Below, one piece after another: positions 52,559 to 61,854 of a DNA stretch of 64,000 nucleotides. Position 1 is the stretch's first letter. Each line of letters starts with the position of its first letter. The stretch is from Natrinema versiforme JCM 10478 (GTDB taxonomy: Archaea > Halobacteriota > Halobacteria > Halobacteriales > Natrialbaceae), in assembly GCF_000337195.1 (NCBI RefSeq), contig NZ_AOID01000047.1, positions 29,303 through 93,302 on the forward strand. Reading direction: 5' to 3'. The translations under genes were made by a program, and so were the position numbers. The notes beneath the pieces were generated by a model. The model did not search any database and was not told the origin of the DNA. It was given only the letters and a program-made list of their open reading frames with translations.

Positions 52559-53928
52559 GCGGGTGCCTCCGCCCGGCGTTGCCCGCCCTCGACGGCCGCG
52601 CGAACGCTCTCGTGAACGATCTCGCCGACCTCGTCGATCCGCGACGCCGAGATCGTCAGCGGCGGGAGGAACCGAACGACGCTCCCGCGGCGGCCCCCCG
52701 TCTCGATCACGAGCCCGCGATCGAACGCTGCCGACTGGACGGCCGACGCGAGATCGCCGTCGGCGGGGAAGTGACCCAGCGAGTCCGGATCCCCGGCGGG
52801 ATCGACGACCTCCATTCCGAGCAACAATCCGCGCCCGCGAACGTCGCCGACCGCCTCGAACGTCGCGGCCGTCTCCTCGAGGTGAGCCCGGAGCCGGTCG
52901 CCCATTGCCGCCGCGTGCTCGTCGAGGTCGTGCTCGAGGACGTGTTCGATCGTCGCGGTACCGGCGGCCATCCCGAGCTGGTTGCCCCGGAACGTCCCGG
53001 CGTGTGCGCCGGGTTCCCAGACGTCGAGTGACTCGTCGTAGACGACGACCGATAGCGGGAGCCCGCCGCCGATCGCCTTCGAGAGCGTCAGCACGTCCGG
53101 GACGATATCGGCGTGCTCGAACCCGTACAGCTCGCCGGTACGGCCGAGCCCGGTCTGGATCTCGTCGACGATCAGCGGCACGTCCCGCTCGCGGGTCACC
53201 CGGCGCATCTCCCGGAGCCACTCGGCGGGTGCCGGGATCGCACCGCCCTCGCCTTGGACCGGCTCGAGGACCATCCCCGCGGGATCGACGATTCCACCGT
53301 CGGGATTCGACAGCGTGCGGTCGACGTACTCCGCGCTCGTCCGCCAGCAGTCCTCGCCCCCGAGCCCGAACGGACAGCGGTACTCGTAGGGGTAAGGCAG
53401 GTGGTGGACGTCCGGCATTAGTCCCGGAACCGGCTCCTTCGCTGCCGTATCGCCCATCAGGCTGAGCGCGCCAGTGGTCATCCCGTGGTAGCCGCCCTGA
53501 AACGCCAGCATCGACCGGTTTCCCGTCGCCGTCTTGACGAGTTTCAGCGCAGCCTCGACGGCGTCGGTGCCGGCCGGGCTACAGAACTGTACTTTCGCCG
53601 TCTCGGCGAACTCGTCGGGCAGACTCTCGAGCAGCCGGTCGACGAACCGTTCCTTGATCGGGGTCGTTAGATCGAGCGTGTGGACGGCCCGTTCGCGTTC
53701 GAGTAGGGCTTCCATTCGCTCGACGACCGCGGGGTGGTTGTGGCCGAGCGCGAGCGTTCCCGCGCCCGCCAGGCAGTCGATATACTCGTTTCCGTCGACG
53801 TCCTCGAGGATCGCTCCCTCGGCGCGCTCGATCGCGAGCGGTAGCGAGCGCGGATAGGTCCGTGCGTTCGACTCCCGCCGCGCCTGCTGTGCGAGGAGTC
53901 CCTCGGCCGACGACCCGCCATCGGTCAC
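52555..53928 (-). CDS. dat: 2,4-diaminobutyrate aminotransferase
   Basis: 457 residues, class III aminotransferase. DGNEYIDCLAGAGTLALGHNHP, the Asp in LIVDEIQTGLGRTG and the PLP Lys in TLSKAIGGGLPLSV are visible. It makes 2,4-diaminobutyrate from aspartate semialdehyde. First gene of the siderophore operon. GTG start at 53928 with GGTGGTGAG about 6 nt before it. That start overlaps the stop of a 22-codon leader ORF. Confidence 0.93.
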   Translation of the reverse strand: MTDGGSSAEGLLAQQARRESNARTYPRSLPLAIERAEGAILEDVDGNEYIDCLAGAGTLALGHNHPAVVERMEALLERERAVHTLDLTTPIKERFVDRLLESLPDEFAETAKVQFCSPAGTDAVEAALKLVKTATGNRSMLAFQGGYHGMTTGALSLMGDTAAKEPVPGLMPDVHHLPYPYEYRCPFGLGGEDCWRTSAEYVDRTLSNPDGGIVDPAGMVLEPVQGEGGAIPAPAEWLREMRRVTRERDVPLIVDEIQTGLGRTGELYGFEHADIVPDVLTLSKAIGGGLPLSVVVYDESLDVWEPGAHAGTFRGNQLGMAAGTATIEHVLEHDLDEHAAAMGDRLRAHLEETAATFEAVGDVRGRGLLLGMEVVDPAGDPDSLGHFPADGDLASAVQSAAFDRGLVIETGGRRGSVVRFLPPLTISASRIDEVGEIVHESVRAAVEGGQRRAEAPA

Positions 53929-53993
53929 GGCAACTCACCACCGTCGGATGCCTGATCAGCGGTTCGGTCTAATGGTAATTGTCTCTGCGGCAT
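53925..53993 (-). CDS. 22-residue leader mini-ORF of the siderophore operon
   Basis: ATG at 53993 begins 22 codons (MPQRQLPL ... DGGELP). The TGA overlaps the aminotransferase GTG (GTGA). The operon TATA box predicts transcription starting at about 53995, so this ORF would be leaderless, and the aminotransferase Shine-Dalgarno lies within its last codons. It has the same layout as the leaders of the siroheme reductase and amt. No known homologue. Confidence 0.55.
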   Translation of the reverse strand: MPQRQLPLDRTADQASDGGELP

Positions 53994-53999
53994 GCGATC

Positions 54000-54015
54000 T
54001 TTAGGCCAACCTAAA
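54000..54015. promoter_or_regulatory. DtxR/IdeR-type iron box, downstream of TATA
   Basis: TTTAGG-CCAA-CCTAAA, perfect 6-bp arms, matches the TTAGGNNNNCCTAA core of DtxR-family operators. It lies between the TATA box and the predicted transcription start of the siderophore operon, so binding of an Fe(II)-loaded repressor would block initiation. Confidence 0.8.
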
Positions 54016-54016
54016 A

Positions 54017-54025
54017 CAATAAAAG
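54017..54025 (-). promoter_or_regulatory. TATA box of the siderophore operon
   Basis: CTTTTATTG on the minus strand, flanked on both sides by iron boxes. It predicts initiation about 26 nt downstream, near 53995. Confidence 0.7.
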
Positions 54026-54033
54026 CGTATCGG

Positions 54034-54053
54034 ATTTTAGGCTAACCTAAAAT
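54034..54053. promoter_or_regulatory. DtxR/IdeR-type iron box, upstream of TATA
   Basis: ATTTTAGG-CTAA-CCTAAAAT, a perfect 20-bp palindrome with 8-bp arms, nearly the DtxR consensus. It lies about 10 bp upstream of the TATA box, where it would block TFB/TBP loading. The remaining 54054-54410 shows no gene; a 30-codon frame from 54056 has no supporting features. Confidence 0.82.
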
Positions 54054-54410
54054 TTATGCCCGGAGCACTGAGCGGGCCGAATGCGGCGCGTAGCGACACG
54101 GTGTGGCGGTCGCGATCGCGATCGATGGACGCCTCGATCACCGGCTGATCGCGTACTGATGGCTCAGTGTCAACTCCGATATCGGGACGAACAGGCGACG
54201 ATACGCGGAAACTGACCGGAACGGAGACCAGAGACAAATATGTTTAGGTTGATAGGATGGGCTCTACACGGGAGATTCGTTTAACTAGGTCGCAACGCGA
54301 GTGGCGTCGAACCGCGGCGATCTGTAACTACAGGTATACCTTTCGCTCGAGGGGATTGCCTTCTCGAGCAGAACAAACGAAATCAGGAATCCGCCGCGAC
54401 CGGTCGCGCT

Positions 54411-55442
54411 CTATTCGGGCTTCAGGCCTTCGTCCTGAACCCGCATGACTGCCTCCCCGTCGGCGAGGTTCGGCGCGTCGACCAGTTTGACGATCCGCTT
54501 GTCGCCCTTGGACTTGCGCAGATACATCCGGAACGTGGACTTGTGGCCGAGGATGTTGCCACCGATCGGCTGGGTCGGGTCGCCGAAGTAGGAGTCGGGG
54601 TTCGAGGCGACCTGATTGGTGACGATGACGGCGGCGTTGTAGAGGTTGCCGACCTTGTCTAAGTCGTGGAGGTGCTTGTTGAGCTTCTGCTGTCGGTCCG
54701 CGAGTTCGCCGCGGCCGACGTACTCCGCGCGGAAGTGGGCGGTCAGCGAGTCCACACAGAGGAGTCGAACGGGGTACTCCGAATCCTCGTGTTCGCCCGC
54801 GAGTTCCTTCGCCTTCTCGGCGAGCAGCATCTGATGGTTGGAGTTGAACGCCTTCGCGACATGGATCTTCTCGAGGACGTCCTCGACGAGCGCGTCGACT
54901 GCCTCCTCGTCGTCGGCCGAGCCCTCGATCTCGCGGTCCTCGAGGGTCGCGTCAATCGCGTCGTCGGGCAGGCCACGGACCATGTCGTCGACCCGCTCGG
55001 GGCGGAAGGTATCCTCGGTGTCCACGAAGATGGCGCTGCCGTGGAGGCCGCCGACCTCCTGTGGGAGCTGGACGTTAACGGCCATCTGGTGGGTGACCTG
55101 GGACTTGCCGGCACCGAACTCGCCGTAGACTTCGGTGATCGACTGGGTCTCGATCCCGCCGCCGAGCAGGTCGTCGATCTCGTCGATGTGCCAGCTCAGT
55201 TTGCCGATTTCGTTCCGTCGCTCGAGTACTGTCGAGCCGGTTTCGAAGCCGCCGATGTCGGCGGCATCGCGGGCGGCGCGAACGATGTCTGCGGCCGTGG
55301 AATCGCCGACATCGGCCGTGTTCGACAGTTCCGACGGGGCGGCGACGGCGAGGCTCTGATAGGAGTCAAACCCTGCATCGTGGAGTTTGTCTGCGGTCGC
55401 CGGTCCGACGCCGGGGAGTTCCTCGAGATCTGATTCGGGCAT
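54411..55442 (-). CDS. radA: DNA repair and recombination protein RadA
   Basis: 343 residues. The N-terminal helix-hairpin-helix domain ([20 protein letters not shown]) precedes the ATPase. Walker A is GEFGAGKSQ, Walker B is [12 protein letters not shown], and loop L2 lies around [20 protein letters not shown]. The archaeal Rad51/RecA strand-exchange protein. The start at 55442 ([11 protein letters not shown]) is the usual N-terminus. An in-frame ATG at 55469 would add nine residues. Confidence 0.97.
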   Translation of the reverse strand: MPESDLEELPGVGPATADKLHDAGFDSYQSLAVAAPSELSNTADVGDSTAADIVRAARDAADIGGFETGSTVLERRNEIGKLSWHIDEIDDLLGGGIETQSITEVYGEFGAGKSQVTHQMAVNVQLPQEVGGLHGSAIFVDTEDTFRPERVDDMVRGLPDDAIDATLEDREIEGSADDEEAVDALVEDVLEKIHVAKAFNSNHQMLLAEKAKELAGEHEDSEYPVRLLCVDSLTAHFRAEYVGRGELADRQQKLNKHLHDLDKVGNLYNAAVIVTNQVASNPDSYFGDPTQPIGGNILGHKSTFRMYLRKSKGDKRIVKLVDAPNLADGEAVMRVQDEGLKPE

Positions 55443-55642
55443 ACTCCCTGCTTGTGCCGGACCCCCCATAAACCCTCGTTAACAGGGTAGTGAAAGTGAA
55501 AGTGCCGGCAGGCAGCGGGGGAAACCGAGACGGCAGCAGTGGGTTTAGAAGGAAAGGCGCGCGTCGGCGACGCGTCTCGGAGCCGATCGCTCAGTACGGC
55601 ACGGTGTGGCGGCTTCGTGTCGGACTGCGAATCACTGGCGGC

Positions 55643-56848
55643 TCAGTGGAGTTGCTCGTCGGCGTCCCACTCGAGGCAGTAGAGGCGCTCGTCGTCGCTG
55701 CCGACGTAGAGCCGTTCCGGGGCGATCGCTGGCGTTCCCCTGATGGCGTCGGCGGCGGCGAAGTGCCAGTAGGGGTCGGGATCGGTGACGTCGATGCCGT
55801 AGAGCGACCCGCTCGCGTCCCCGACACAGAGCACGTCGCCCGCGACGACGGGACAGGAACTGGCCGCGCCGTCGAGTTCGATCCCTTTGCGCGAGAACAG
55901 CCAGCCGCGCAGTTTGCGCCGACCGACGGTCGTATCGGTGACGTGGAGGTAGCCGTCCGCGGCCCCGATAAAGGTGGTCTCCGCGGCCGGGAGCACGGTC
56001 GCGGAGGTGGTAAAGCCGTCGCGGATCTCGTAGGTGAACCACGTCTGGCCAGTGGCGGCATCCAGCGCGACCATCGTCCCCTCGTCGTCACCGACGTAGA
56101 CCCGCCCGTCGGCGATCGTCGGCCCGGCCGCGACCGTGCCGCCGACCGGTGCCGTCCAGACTTCTTCGCCGGTTGTTGCCTCGAGCGACACCACCGCCCC
56201 GTCCGCGGTCCCGATGAAGACTCGCTCCTCCGTCGCCGCCCACCGACGATCCGGCTCCTGGTCGCGCTCGGCCGCGAGCAGGCCGGAATCCATCGACTCG
56301 AGGACGTCTTCGTCCGCTCCCTCCAGTGCCGACCGGCGCTGTTCTCCCTCCCGCCCGTCGGCGATCGCGGGCGAACCGATGACGGCAGACTCGGTCTCGT
56401 GGGTCCACAGTTCGGTCCCCGTCTCGGCCTCGAGCGCGGAGAGACCGCCCCCGTGGCCGGCGTAGAGCCGACTCTCCGAGAGCGCGAGCGGGGACTCGAG
56501 CGCCCCCGGAAGCTCCGCCCGCCACTCCGTCTCGCCGGTACTGACATCGAGCGCGCGGACGGTGCCGTCCGCCGTCGCACAATACAGCCGATCGCGGCCG
56601 ACGACCGGTGCTGTGTCGGTCCCACTTTGCGTCTCGAACACCCACCGACGGCGACCGGTCTCCCGCTCGAGCGCGTAGCAGTTTCCGCGGCTCGTTCCGA
56701 CGTAGACGGTGTCGCGGTCGAGGACCGGCGAGCCGACCGGGCCGACGAGGTCGGCTGTCCACGCTTCCTCGAGCCGAGCGGGTCCCTCGATGTCGCGCCG
56801 GAGCCCCGAGTTTCGCGAATCGCCCTTGTACTGGTTCCACTCCGTCAC
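55643..56848 (-). CDS. PQQ-type beta-propeller repeat protein
   Basis: 401 residues from GTG at 56848. Seven or eight propeller blades of the BamB/PQQ-dehydrogenase kind, each with a pattern like VYVGTSRGNCYALERETGRRRWVFET and ADGTVRALDVSTGETEWRAELPG. No signal peptide, so probably cytoplasmic. An acidic insertion (residues 165-210) interrupts one blade. A CATTATACC TATA box about 28 nt upstream supports a leaderless GTG. Role unknown; PQQ enzymes are not adjacent. Confidence 0.85.
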   Translation of the reverse strand: MTEWNQYKGDSRNSGLRRDIEGPARLEEAWTADLVGPVGSPVLDRDTVYVGTSRGNCYALERETGRRRWVFETQSGTDTAPVVGRDRLYCATADGTVRALDVSTGETEWRAELPGALESPLALSESRLYAGHGGGLSALEAETGTELWTHETESAVIGSPAIADGREGEQRRSALEGADEDVLESMDSGLLAAERDQEPDRRWAATEERVFIGTADGAVVSLEATTGEEVWTAPVGGTVAAGPTIADGRVYVGDDEGTMVALDAATGQTWFTYEIRDGFTTSATVLPAAETTFIGAADGYLHVTDTTVGRRKLRGWLFSRKGIELDGAASSCPVVAGDVLCVGDASGSLYGIDVTDPDPYWHFAAADAIRGTPAIAPERLYVGSDDERLYCLEWDADEQLH

Positions 56849-56948
56849 TGGCCGGGAGTACCGACCGAACCGGTATAATGGATGTGGAACGGCGACCGGG
56901 CCGACGATCGGACGGTGGCCGATCGAGTCGGGAGTCGAACCGAAGACG

Positions 56949-58574
56949 TCAGGCGGCGCGCACAGGGGAGTCGGCCTCCTCGACGCCGGCGAACTCGAAG
57001 CGGGCACCGCCCTCGGGGCTTTCGCCGACCGAGACGTCCCACCCGTGGGCGTCGGCGATGCTTCGGACGATGTTGAGTCCGAACCCGGTCCCGTCGTCGT
57101 TCGTCGTGTACCCCATCTCGAACACCGTCTGCCGTTCCTCCGGTGGGATTCCGGGTCCATCGTCCTCGACGACGAATCCCACGCTCGTTCGGCGAACGGT
57201 AACAGTCGCGTCCGGGCCCGCGTGTTCGATACTGTTGCGAAACAGGTTCTCGAGCAGTTGTCGCAGCCGTTTTTGGTCGCAGGATATCGTCCCGAGATCG
57301 CCGTCGATCCGAAGTCTCGCCTCGGACGCTTCGATCGTCGACCACGCCCTGTCGACGGTGGGCTGAAGCGGCACGGAGCGGCATTCGTCGACCGTCTTCC
57401 CCTGTCGCGAGAGCGTTAGCAGGTCCTGAATGAGGTCTTCCATGCGGTCTAACGCCTCCGCGGCCTGGGACAGGTTCTCGTCCACTCTCTCCCCATTCCC
57501 GTTCCCATCACCGTCTCGCTGTTCGCGCGCGAGCTCGAGATGTCCCGTCGCAACGTTCAGCGGGTTTCGGAGGTCATGGGAGACGACGCCGGCGAACGCG
57601 TCCAACCGCTCGTTCTGTCTGGCGAGTTCGCGCTCGTGGTCTGCCAGCCGCCGTCTGGCTTCGATCGACGCGACGGCGTGGCCGATCGTCTCGCCGAGTT
57701 CCGTCAGCACCTCCTGTTCGTGTTCGTCGAAGACGTTCTGACGGTCCGCATAGATACTGAAAAAGCCGTAGACGGTCTCGCCGTGGACGATCGGGACGAC
57801 CGCCAGCGACTGCACGCCGCGGCTCTCGAGTAAGTCCCACCACGGCTCCATCGTCGGGTCCGCGAACACGTCGGGGACACACTGTATCTCCCCCGTCTTG
57901 ATGGCGCGACCGCCGGCACCGCCGCCGGTCGGGCTGTCGTCGATGGTGACAGTGATCGACTCGACGTATTCGTCGTCCAAGCCGGCCCATGCGGCGGGGC
58001 GAACGCGCTCTGTGCCGTCTTCGTACCGTCCGATCCAGACGCCCTCGTAGGGCTCGGACTCGCTCAACCGGTCACAGACGGCCTGCTCGAGGTCGGCCCG
58101 ATCGGTCTTGTTCACTACCTCTTGGGTCGCGATTCGGATCGTGTCGTTGATGCGATTCAGCCGCTTGATGGACTGCTGTCGCTCCAGTCCCCGAACGTCG
58201 TAGACGCCGACCAGCAGGCCGGCGAGGGCACCGAACGTCGCGACGTTGAGCATCGGGACGAACGGATTGACCAGCGGGATCCCGATAATGACGGCCGACC
58301 CGAGCAGCCATGTGCCCAGCGTCGAGACCGCCAGCACGCCGGCACCCGCCCACGCCAGCAGCCGGCCGACGAACTGATTCGGGACCAGTCGGTCTCGAGC
58401 GAGCAACGCGCCAGCGATCGCCACGACTATCGAGAGGAGAATCGGGGCACCGTCGATGAGCACCCGCACGGGCGTCGTCTCGAACCTGACGACGTTGACG
58501 AGATGAAGGGTGGTGAGGAGGCCGCCGATCACGGTGATCAGCCGGCCGACGAACCGATTGGAAGTGACCGTCAT
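56949..58574 (-). CDS. Membrane sensor histidine kinase with GAF domain
   Basis: 541 residues. Four N-terminal membrane helices to about residue 125, a GAF domain (about 150-300), a HisKA helix with FAGVVSHDLRNPLNVATGH (phospho-His), and an HATPase domain with N box ENLFRNSIEHAG, G1 DDGPGIP and G2 DGTGFGLNIV. No receiver gene is adjacent. The degenerate receiver at 43796 is 13 kb away. The TATA box CTATATATCC about 28 nt upstream fits a leaderless start. Confidence 0.93.
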   Translation of the reverse strand: MTVTSNRFVGRLITVIGGLLTTLHLVNVVRFETTPVRVLIDGAPILLSIVVAIAGALLARDRLVPNQFVGRLLAWAGAGVLAVSTLGTWLLGSAVIIGIPLVNPFVPMLNVATFGALAGLLVGVYDVRGLERQQSIKRLNRINDTIRIATQEVVNKTDRADLEQAVCDRLSESEPYEGVWIGRYEDGTERVRPAAWAGLDDEYVESITVTIDDSPTGGGAGGRAIKTGEIQCVPDVFADPTMEPWWDLLESRGVQSLAVVPIVHGETVYGFFSIYADRQNVFDEHEQEVLTELGETIGHAVASIEARRRLADHERELARQNERLDAFAGVVSHDLRNPLNVATGHLELAREQRDGDGNGNGERVDENLSQAAEALDRMEDLIQDLLTLSRQGKTVDECRSVPLQPTVDRAWSTIEASEARLRIDGDLGTISCDQKRLRQLLENLFRNSIEHAGPDATVTVRRTSVGFVVEDDGPGIPPEERQTVFEMGYTTNDDGTGFGLNIVRSIADAHGWDVSVGESPEGGARFEFAGVEEADSPVRAA

Positions 58575-58639
58575 CGAAGTCCTCGGATGTTAATCGGATA
58601 TATAGAGCCGCGAATATAGGCTCTCTGGCTTGCTGTGAA

Positions 58640-58800
58640 ATAAACGACCAGTCGGCTCGACACTTTCTGTGATGGACCCGGATGACGCTGTCCGAGTCCG
58701 GGACTGGTCGGAAATGAGAGGGCGGCAGGAAACGGGAGCAACTGGTGTATGGCGCAGTTGTGATGATGTGGGTTTGATGTGGCTTCCTGCCGCGTACGTC
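58640..58800. other. Gene-free stretch with nested inverted repeats
   Basis: Within the 58575-58930 gap: GACCAGT (58646-58652) with ACTGGTC (58703-58709) encloses CCCGGA (58677) with TCCGGG (58697-58702). Then GCGGCAGGAA (58722-58731) with TTCCTGCCGC (58784-58793) encloses CAACTG (58739-58744) with CAGTTG (58755-58760). Two neighbouring nested hairpins suggest a structured RNA or a decayed mobile-element end. No ORF fits. Confidence 0.4.
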
Positions 58801-58930
58801 TCCGTATGCGCGGGTCCGCAATACCGGTGACTCCTACACGATTTGGGAGTCCGCCGGCCGGGCGGACGAAACCGGGAGACGGAACACCGGTCGCGTCAGA
58901 GCCGAATCCACACGCCGGACTCGCGAGCCG

Positions 58931-59581
58931 TCACTCCCACGGATGGGTCCCGCCCTCGCTGGGCCAGAGCGGGTACCAGTACTCCTTCTCGCGCTCGATC
59001 TCGAGTTCGCCGTCTAAGGCCGACTCGAGGGTAAATTCCGCGCTCGAGTCCCGTTCCCGGCCGGATTTCGGGACGAAGGGGTAGAAGGCCCCACGGCGGA
59101 ACGAGTAGATCCAGTACGCCGACTCGCCCGTGCTGGTGCTTTCGCCGTCGTCTCGGGTGCTTAACGCGCCGCCGCGCTTTGCGTACGCGAAGACGGCCGC
59201 CAGCAGCCGCGAGCCGTAGCCGTGTTCGATGAACGTGTCCGTCGCGAAGTGCATGCTGGTGATCAGATCCTCGGGATCGTCGTCCGCGAGGACGACCCAG
59301 TGGTAGCCGTGATCGTCGCTGGTGACCGAAAACTCCGTGCCGGTCTCCTCGCGGCCGGCCTCGAGGATCGCTTCGACCTCGTCGACGGCCTCCCGGAAGT
59401 CGCTCGAGTCGACGCCGGAAAAGCAGAGCGCGCCGACGTCGAGCGACTCGTAGCCGAGATCGGCCTCCATCGTGAGGTAGGCGGTGCTCATCCCGAAGAG
59501 ATCGTCCGGATCGGCGTCGCGTCCGGCGTCGGTCTCGGCGCGCGACCCGAGGATAGCGCGGAGTCCGTCCAGTAGTCCCAT
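58931..59581 (-). CDS. pspAB: PspA-associated protein PspAB
   Basis: 216 residues. MGLLDGLRAILGSRAETD, the FGMSTAYLTMEADLGYESLDVGALCFSG segment and the tail EREKEYWYPLWPSEGG fit the PspAB family. This family accompanies HtpX and PspA-type envelope-stress genes. It follows htpX after 24 bp on the same strand, forming an htpX-pspAB operon. Its exact role is unknown. Confidence 0.82.
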   Translation of the reverse strand: MGLLDGLRAILGSRAETDAGRDADPDDLFGMSTAYLTMEADLGYESLDVGALCFSGVDSSDFREAVDEVEAILEAGREETGTEFSVTSDDHGYHWVVLADDDPEDLITSMHFATDTFIEHGYGSRLLAAVFAYAKRGGALSTRDDGESTSTGESAYWIYSFRRGAFYPFVPKSGRERDSSAEFTLESALDGELEIEREKEYWYPLWPSEGGTHPWE

Positions 59582-59605
59582 GTCTCGAGTAGCGAGGGCC
59601 ACCCC

Positions 59606-60505
59606 TTAGAAGGTCTGCATTTCGCGCTCGAGGCTCCGGAGTTGTTCGACGCGCTTCTCCGTCGGCGGGTGTGTCGAGAAGAGCCGGCCGATGACGCCGG
59701 ACTTGATCGGGATGATGAAGAAGGCGTTCATCTCGGCTTCCTCGCGCATGTCGTCTTTCGGGACCTTGTCCATCTCGCCCGAAATCTTCAGGAGTGCGGA
59801 GGCGAGCGCCGACGGATTACCGGTAATCGCGGCCGCGCCCCGGTCGGCGGAGTACTCGCGGTACCGCGAGAGCGCCCGAATCAGCAGGTAGCTGATGATC
59901 CAGACGACCAGCGAAACGAGGATGGCGACGATGATGCCGCCGCCCCCACCTTCTCGGCCGCCGCCGCGGCTGTGGCCGCCGCCGAAGAACGCGCCCCAGC
60001 GGACCATCATGAACGCGATGGTCGAGAGGAACGAGGCGATGGTCATCACCATCATGTCGCGGTTCTTGACGTGGGCGAGTTCGTGGGCGAGGACGCCGTC
60101 GAGTTCGTCCTGCTCGAGCGTGTTCATGATCCCGGTCGTCACGCAGACGGCCGCGTTGCGCTGGTTGCGCCCGGTCGCGAAGGCGTTTGGCACCTTGGAG
60201 TCGACGACCGCGACCTTCGGTTTCGGGAGGTCGGCCTGCTGTGAGAGCCGTTCGATCGAGGCGTGTAGTTGCGGGTACTCGTCGGCCGAGACCGTCTTCG
60301 CGCCCATGCTCCGCAGCGTGAGCGTGTCGCTGAAGTAGTACTGCACGAGCGAGAACCCGCCGAAGAGCATCCCGAAGATGAGCAGGTTCGCACCGCCCGC
60401 AATGTACGCCGTAAGCACCCCGGCGAAGACGATGTACAGCGCGAACAGCAGAAACATCGTCACGAACATTCGAAGTCGCAATCCCCAGTCCGCCTGCCAG
60501 TTCAT
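59606..60505 (-). CDS. htpX: Membrane zinc metalloprotease HtpX
   Basis: 299 residues, M48 family. Two N-terminal membrane helices, the zinc motif VLAHELAHVKNRD, two more helices separated by a Gly-rich stretch (GGGHSRGGGREGGGGG), and the third-ligand Glu in YREYSADRGAA. It degrades misfolded membrane proteins. A CTTATTTC box lies about 30 nt before the start. Confidence 0.94.
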   Translation of the reverse strand: MNWQADWGLRLRMFVTMFLLFALYIVFAGVLTAYIAGGANLLIFGMLFGGFSLVQYYFSDTLTLRSMGAKTVSADEYPQLHASIERLSQQADLPKPKVAVVDSKVPNAFATGRNQRNAAVCVTTGIMNTLEQDELDGVLAHELAHVKNRDMMVMTIASFLSTIAFMMVRWGAFFGGGHSRGGGREGGGGGIIVAILVSLVVWIISYLLIRALSRYREYSADRGAAAITGNPSALASALLKISGEMDKVPKDDMREEAEMNAFFIIPIKSGVIGRLFSTHPPTEKRVEQLRSLEREMQTF

Positions 60506-60668
60506 ACCTGGACGAACGGGCTCCGGAGAAATAAGTACCTTGACGATACGCTCTCGACTCCCTCGACCGTTGCTAGCGAATATTCCTCAAACAGATCAGC
60601 GATGGAGCGGCGTCTCGGCAGTCGTCCCCGAGTTATATTTGTGTTGACTGGTTCCGTCGAAACGACGA

Positions 60669-61433
60669 ATGTCCTCCCCCGATTCGGTACTCCTCGAGGA
60701 GTGTGCGTGGCCGGAAGTCGAAACGGCGCTCGAGAACGGAACGCGGACGGCGATCGTGGCGGTCGGCTCGATCGAGCAACACGGGCCGCACCTGCCGCTG
60801 AATATGGATACTCTCGACGGCGACGAACTCTCGCGACGGATCGCCGCGGAACTCGGTGATGCACTGGCGGCGCCGACGATTCGGCCCGGATGCTCGGGTC
60901 ACCACATGGAATTCCCGGGAACGATCACGATGCCACCGGAGACGCTGATGGACGTGATCCACGCCTACTGTCGGTCGCTGGACGAGCACGGGTTCGAGCA
61001 CGTCGTCCTCGTCCCGACCCACGGCGGGAACTTCGCGCCGGTCTCGACCGTCGCGCCCGAGATCGCCCGCGAGATAGACGCGTCCGTGATCGCCCTCGCG
61101 GACCTCGACGACCACATGGAACTGCTCAACGAGGGGCTCCGCGCGGCCGGCGTGGAGTACCAACAGGACGTGATCCACGCCGGGGCCGCCGAAACGGCCA
61201 TGATCCTCGCGATCGAGGAGGGGTTCGTCCGGACGGATCGACTCGAGACGGGGCCGGAGGGAGCCATCTCCACCGCCCGCCTCCTCAGCGACGGATTCGA
61301 GTCGATCACTGAGAACGGCGTGCTGGGCGATCCCGGTGAAGGCACCGCCGACGCCGGCGAGGCGATTTTCGACGCCGTCACCGATGCGTACGTCGAACGG
61401 ATCGAAGCCGAGCGCGAGGCGGTCCGAGAGTAG
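60669..61433 (+). CDS. Creatininase-family amidohydrolase
   Basis: 254 residues. The metal-binding signature AVGSIEQHGPHLPLNMDTL and the later VLVPTHGGN and EGTADAGEAIFDA are typical. In archaea, relatives include the FAPy deformylase ArfB of F420/riboflavin synthesis and other amide hydrolases. Which one this is cannot be told here. TATA box TTATATTTG lies about 35 nt upstream. Confidence 0.88.
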   Translation: MSSPDSVLLEECAWPEVETALENGTRTAIVAVGSIEQHGPHLPLNMDTLDGDELSRRIAAELGDALAAPTIRPGCSGHHMEFPGTITMPPETLMDVIHAYCRSLDEHGFEHVVLVPTHGGNFAPVSTVAPEIAREIDASVIALADLDDHMELLNEGLRAAGVEYQQDVIHAGAAETAMILAIEEGFVRTDRLETGPEGAISTARLLSDGFESITENGVLGDPGEGTADAGEAIFDAVTDAYVERIEAEREAVRE

Positions 61434-61723
61434 AGGGTGTACTGACGGCAAGTCTATGACAGATCCCCTCATGGAGATCCGAACACACCTGCTCACAACC
61501 GATCTCGCGAACCCCTTCGTTTCGGATGGAGACCCCGTGACGCGGTCACGTCTGACGACGGCACAGCGGCGTGGTATATGACACAGGCCCGCCGCTTCTG
61601 CCAGACACCCCGCCGTTTTGCGTAGCGCGGCGTGACCGTTCCGAGCCGGAACCGATCGCGGGCTGTGAGACGTGTCGCAGTCGACTCGAGTCCGATCCCA
61701 TCTCGTCCGCGCTACCGCTCGTT

Positions 61724-61765
61724 CTTTAAGTGTCTCTGGTCACAAGGTGGAGCTATGACGGGAGG
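61724..61765 (+). repeat. Promoter-like direct repeat, copy 1
   Basis: Opens CTTTAAGTGTCTCTGG, then a TCACAAGGTGGAG block and GACGGGAGG. Aligns with copy 2 at roughly 33 of 42 positions by eye. Confidence 0.6.
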
Positions 61766-61854
61766 TCGTCGTTCTCGGCTGCACTTCACAACTTCTGCAG
61801 TCACAACGCTTTCTCTCTCTCTCAGTCGGCAAGTCCGCGCTCCCCACGATCTCC

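Noticed and set aside
54056-54148. 30-codon plus-strand frame just after the upstream iron box
   Set aside because: Ser/Arg-rich, no Shine-Dalgarno, TATA spacing not convincing; may be chance.
54240-54262. Possible third DtxR half-site (TTTAGGTTGATAGG) near 54243
   Set aside because: Only one arm matches; no CCTAAA partner and no promoter beside it.
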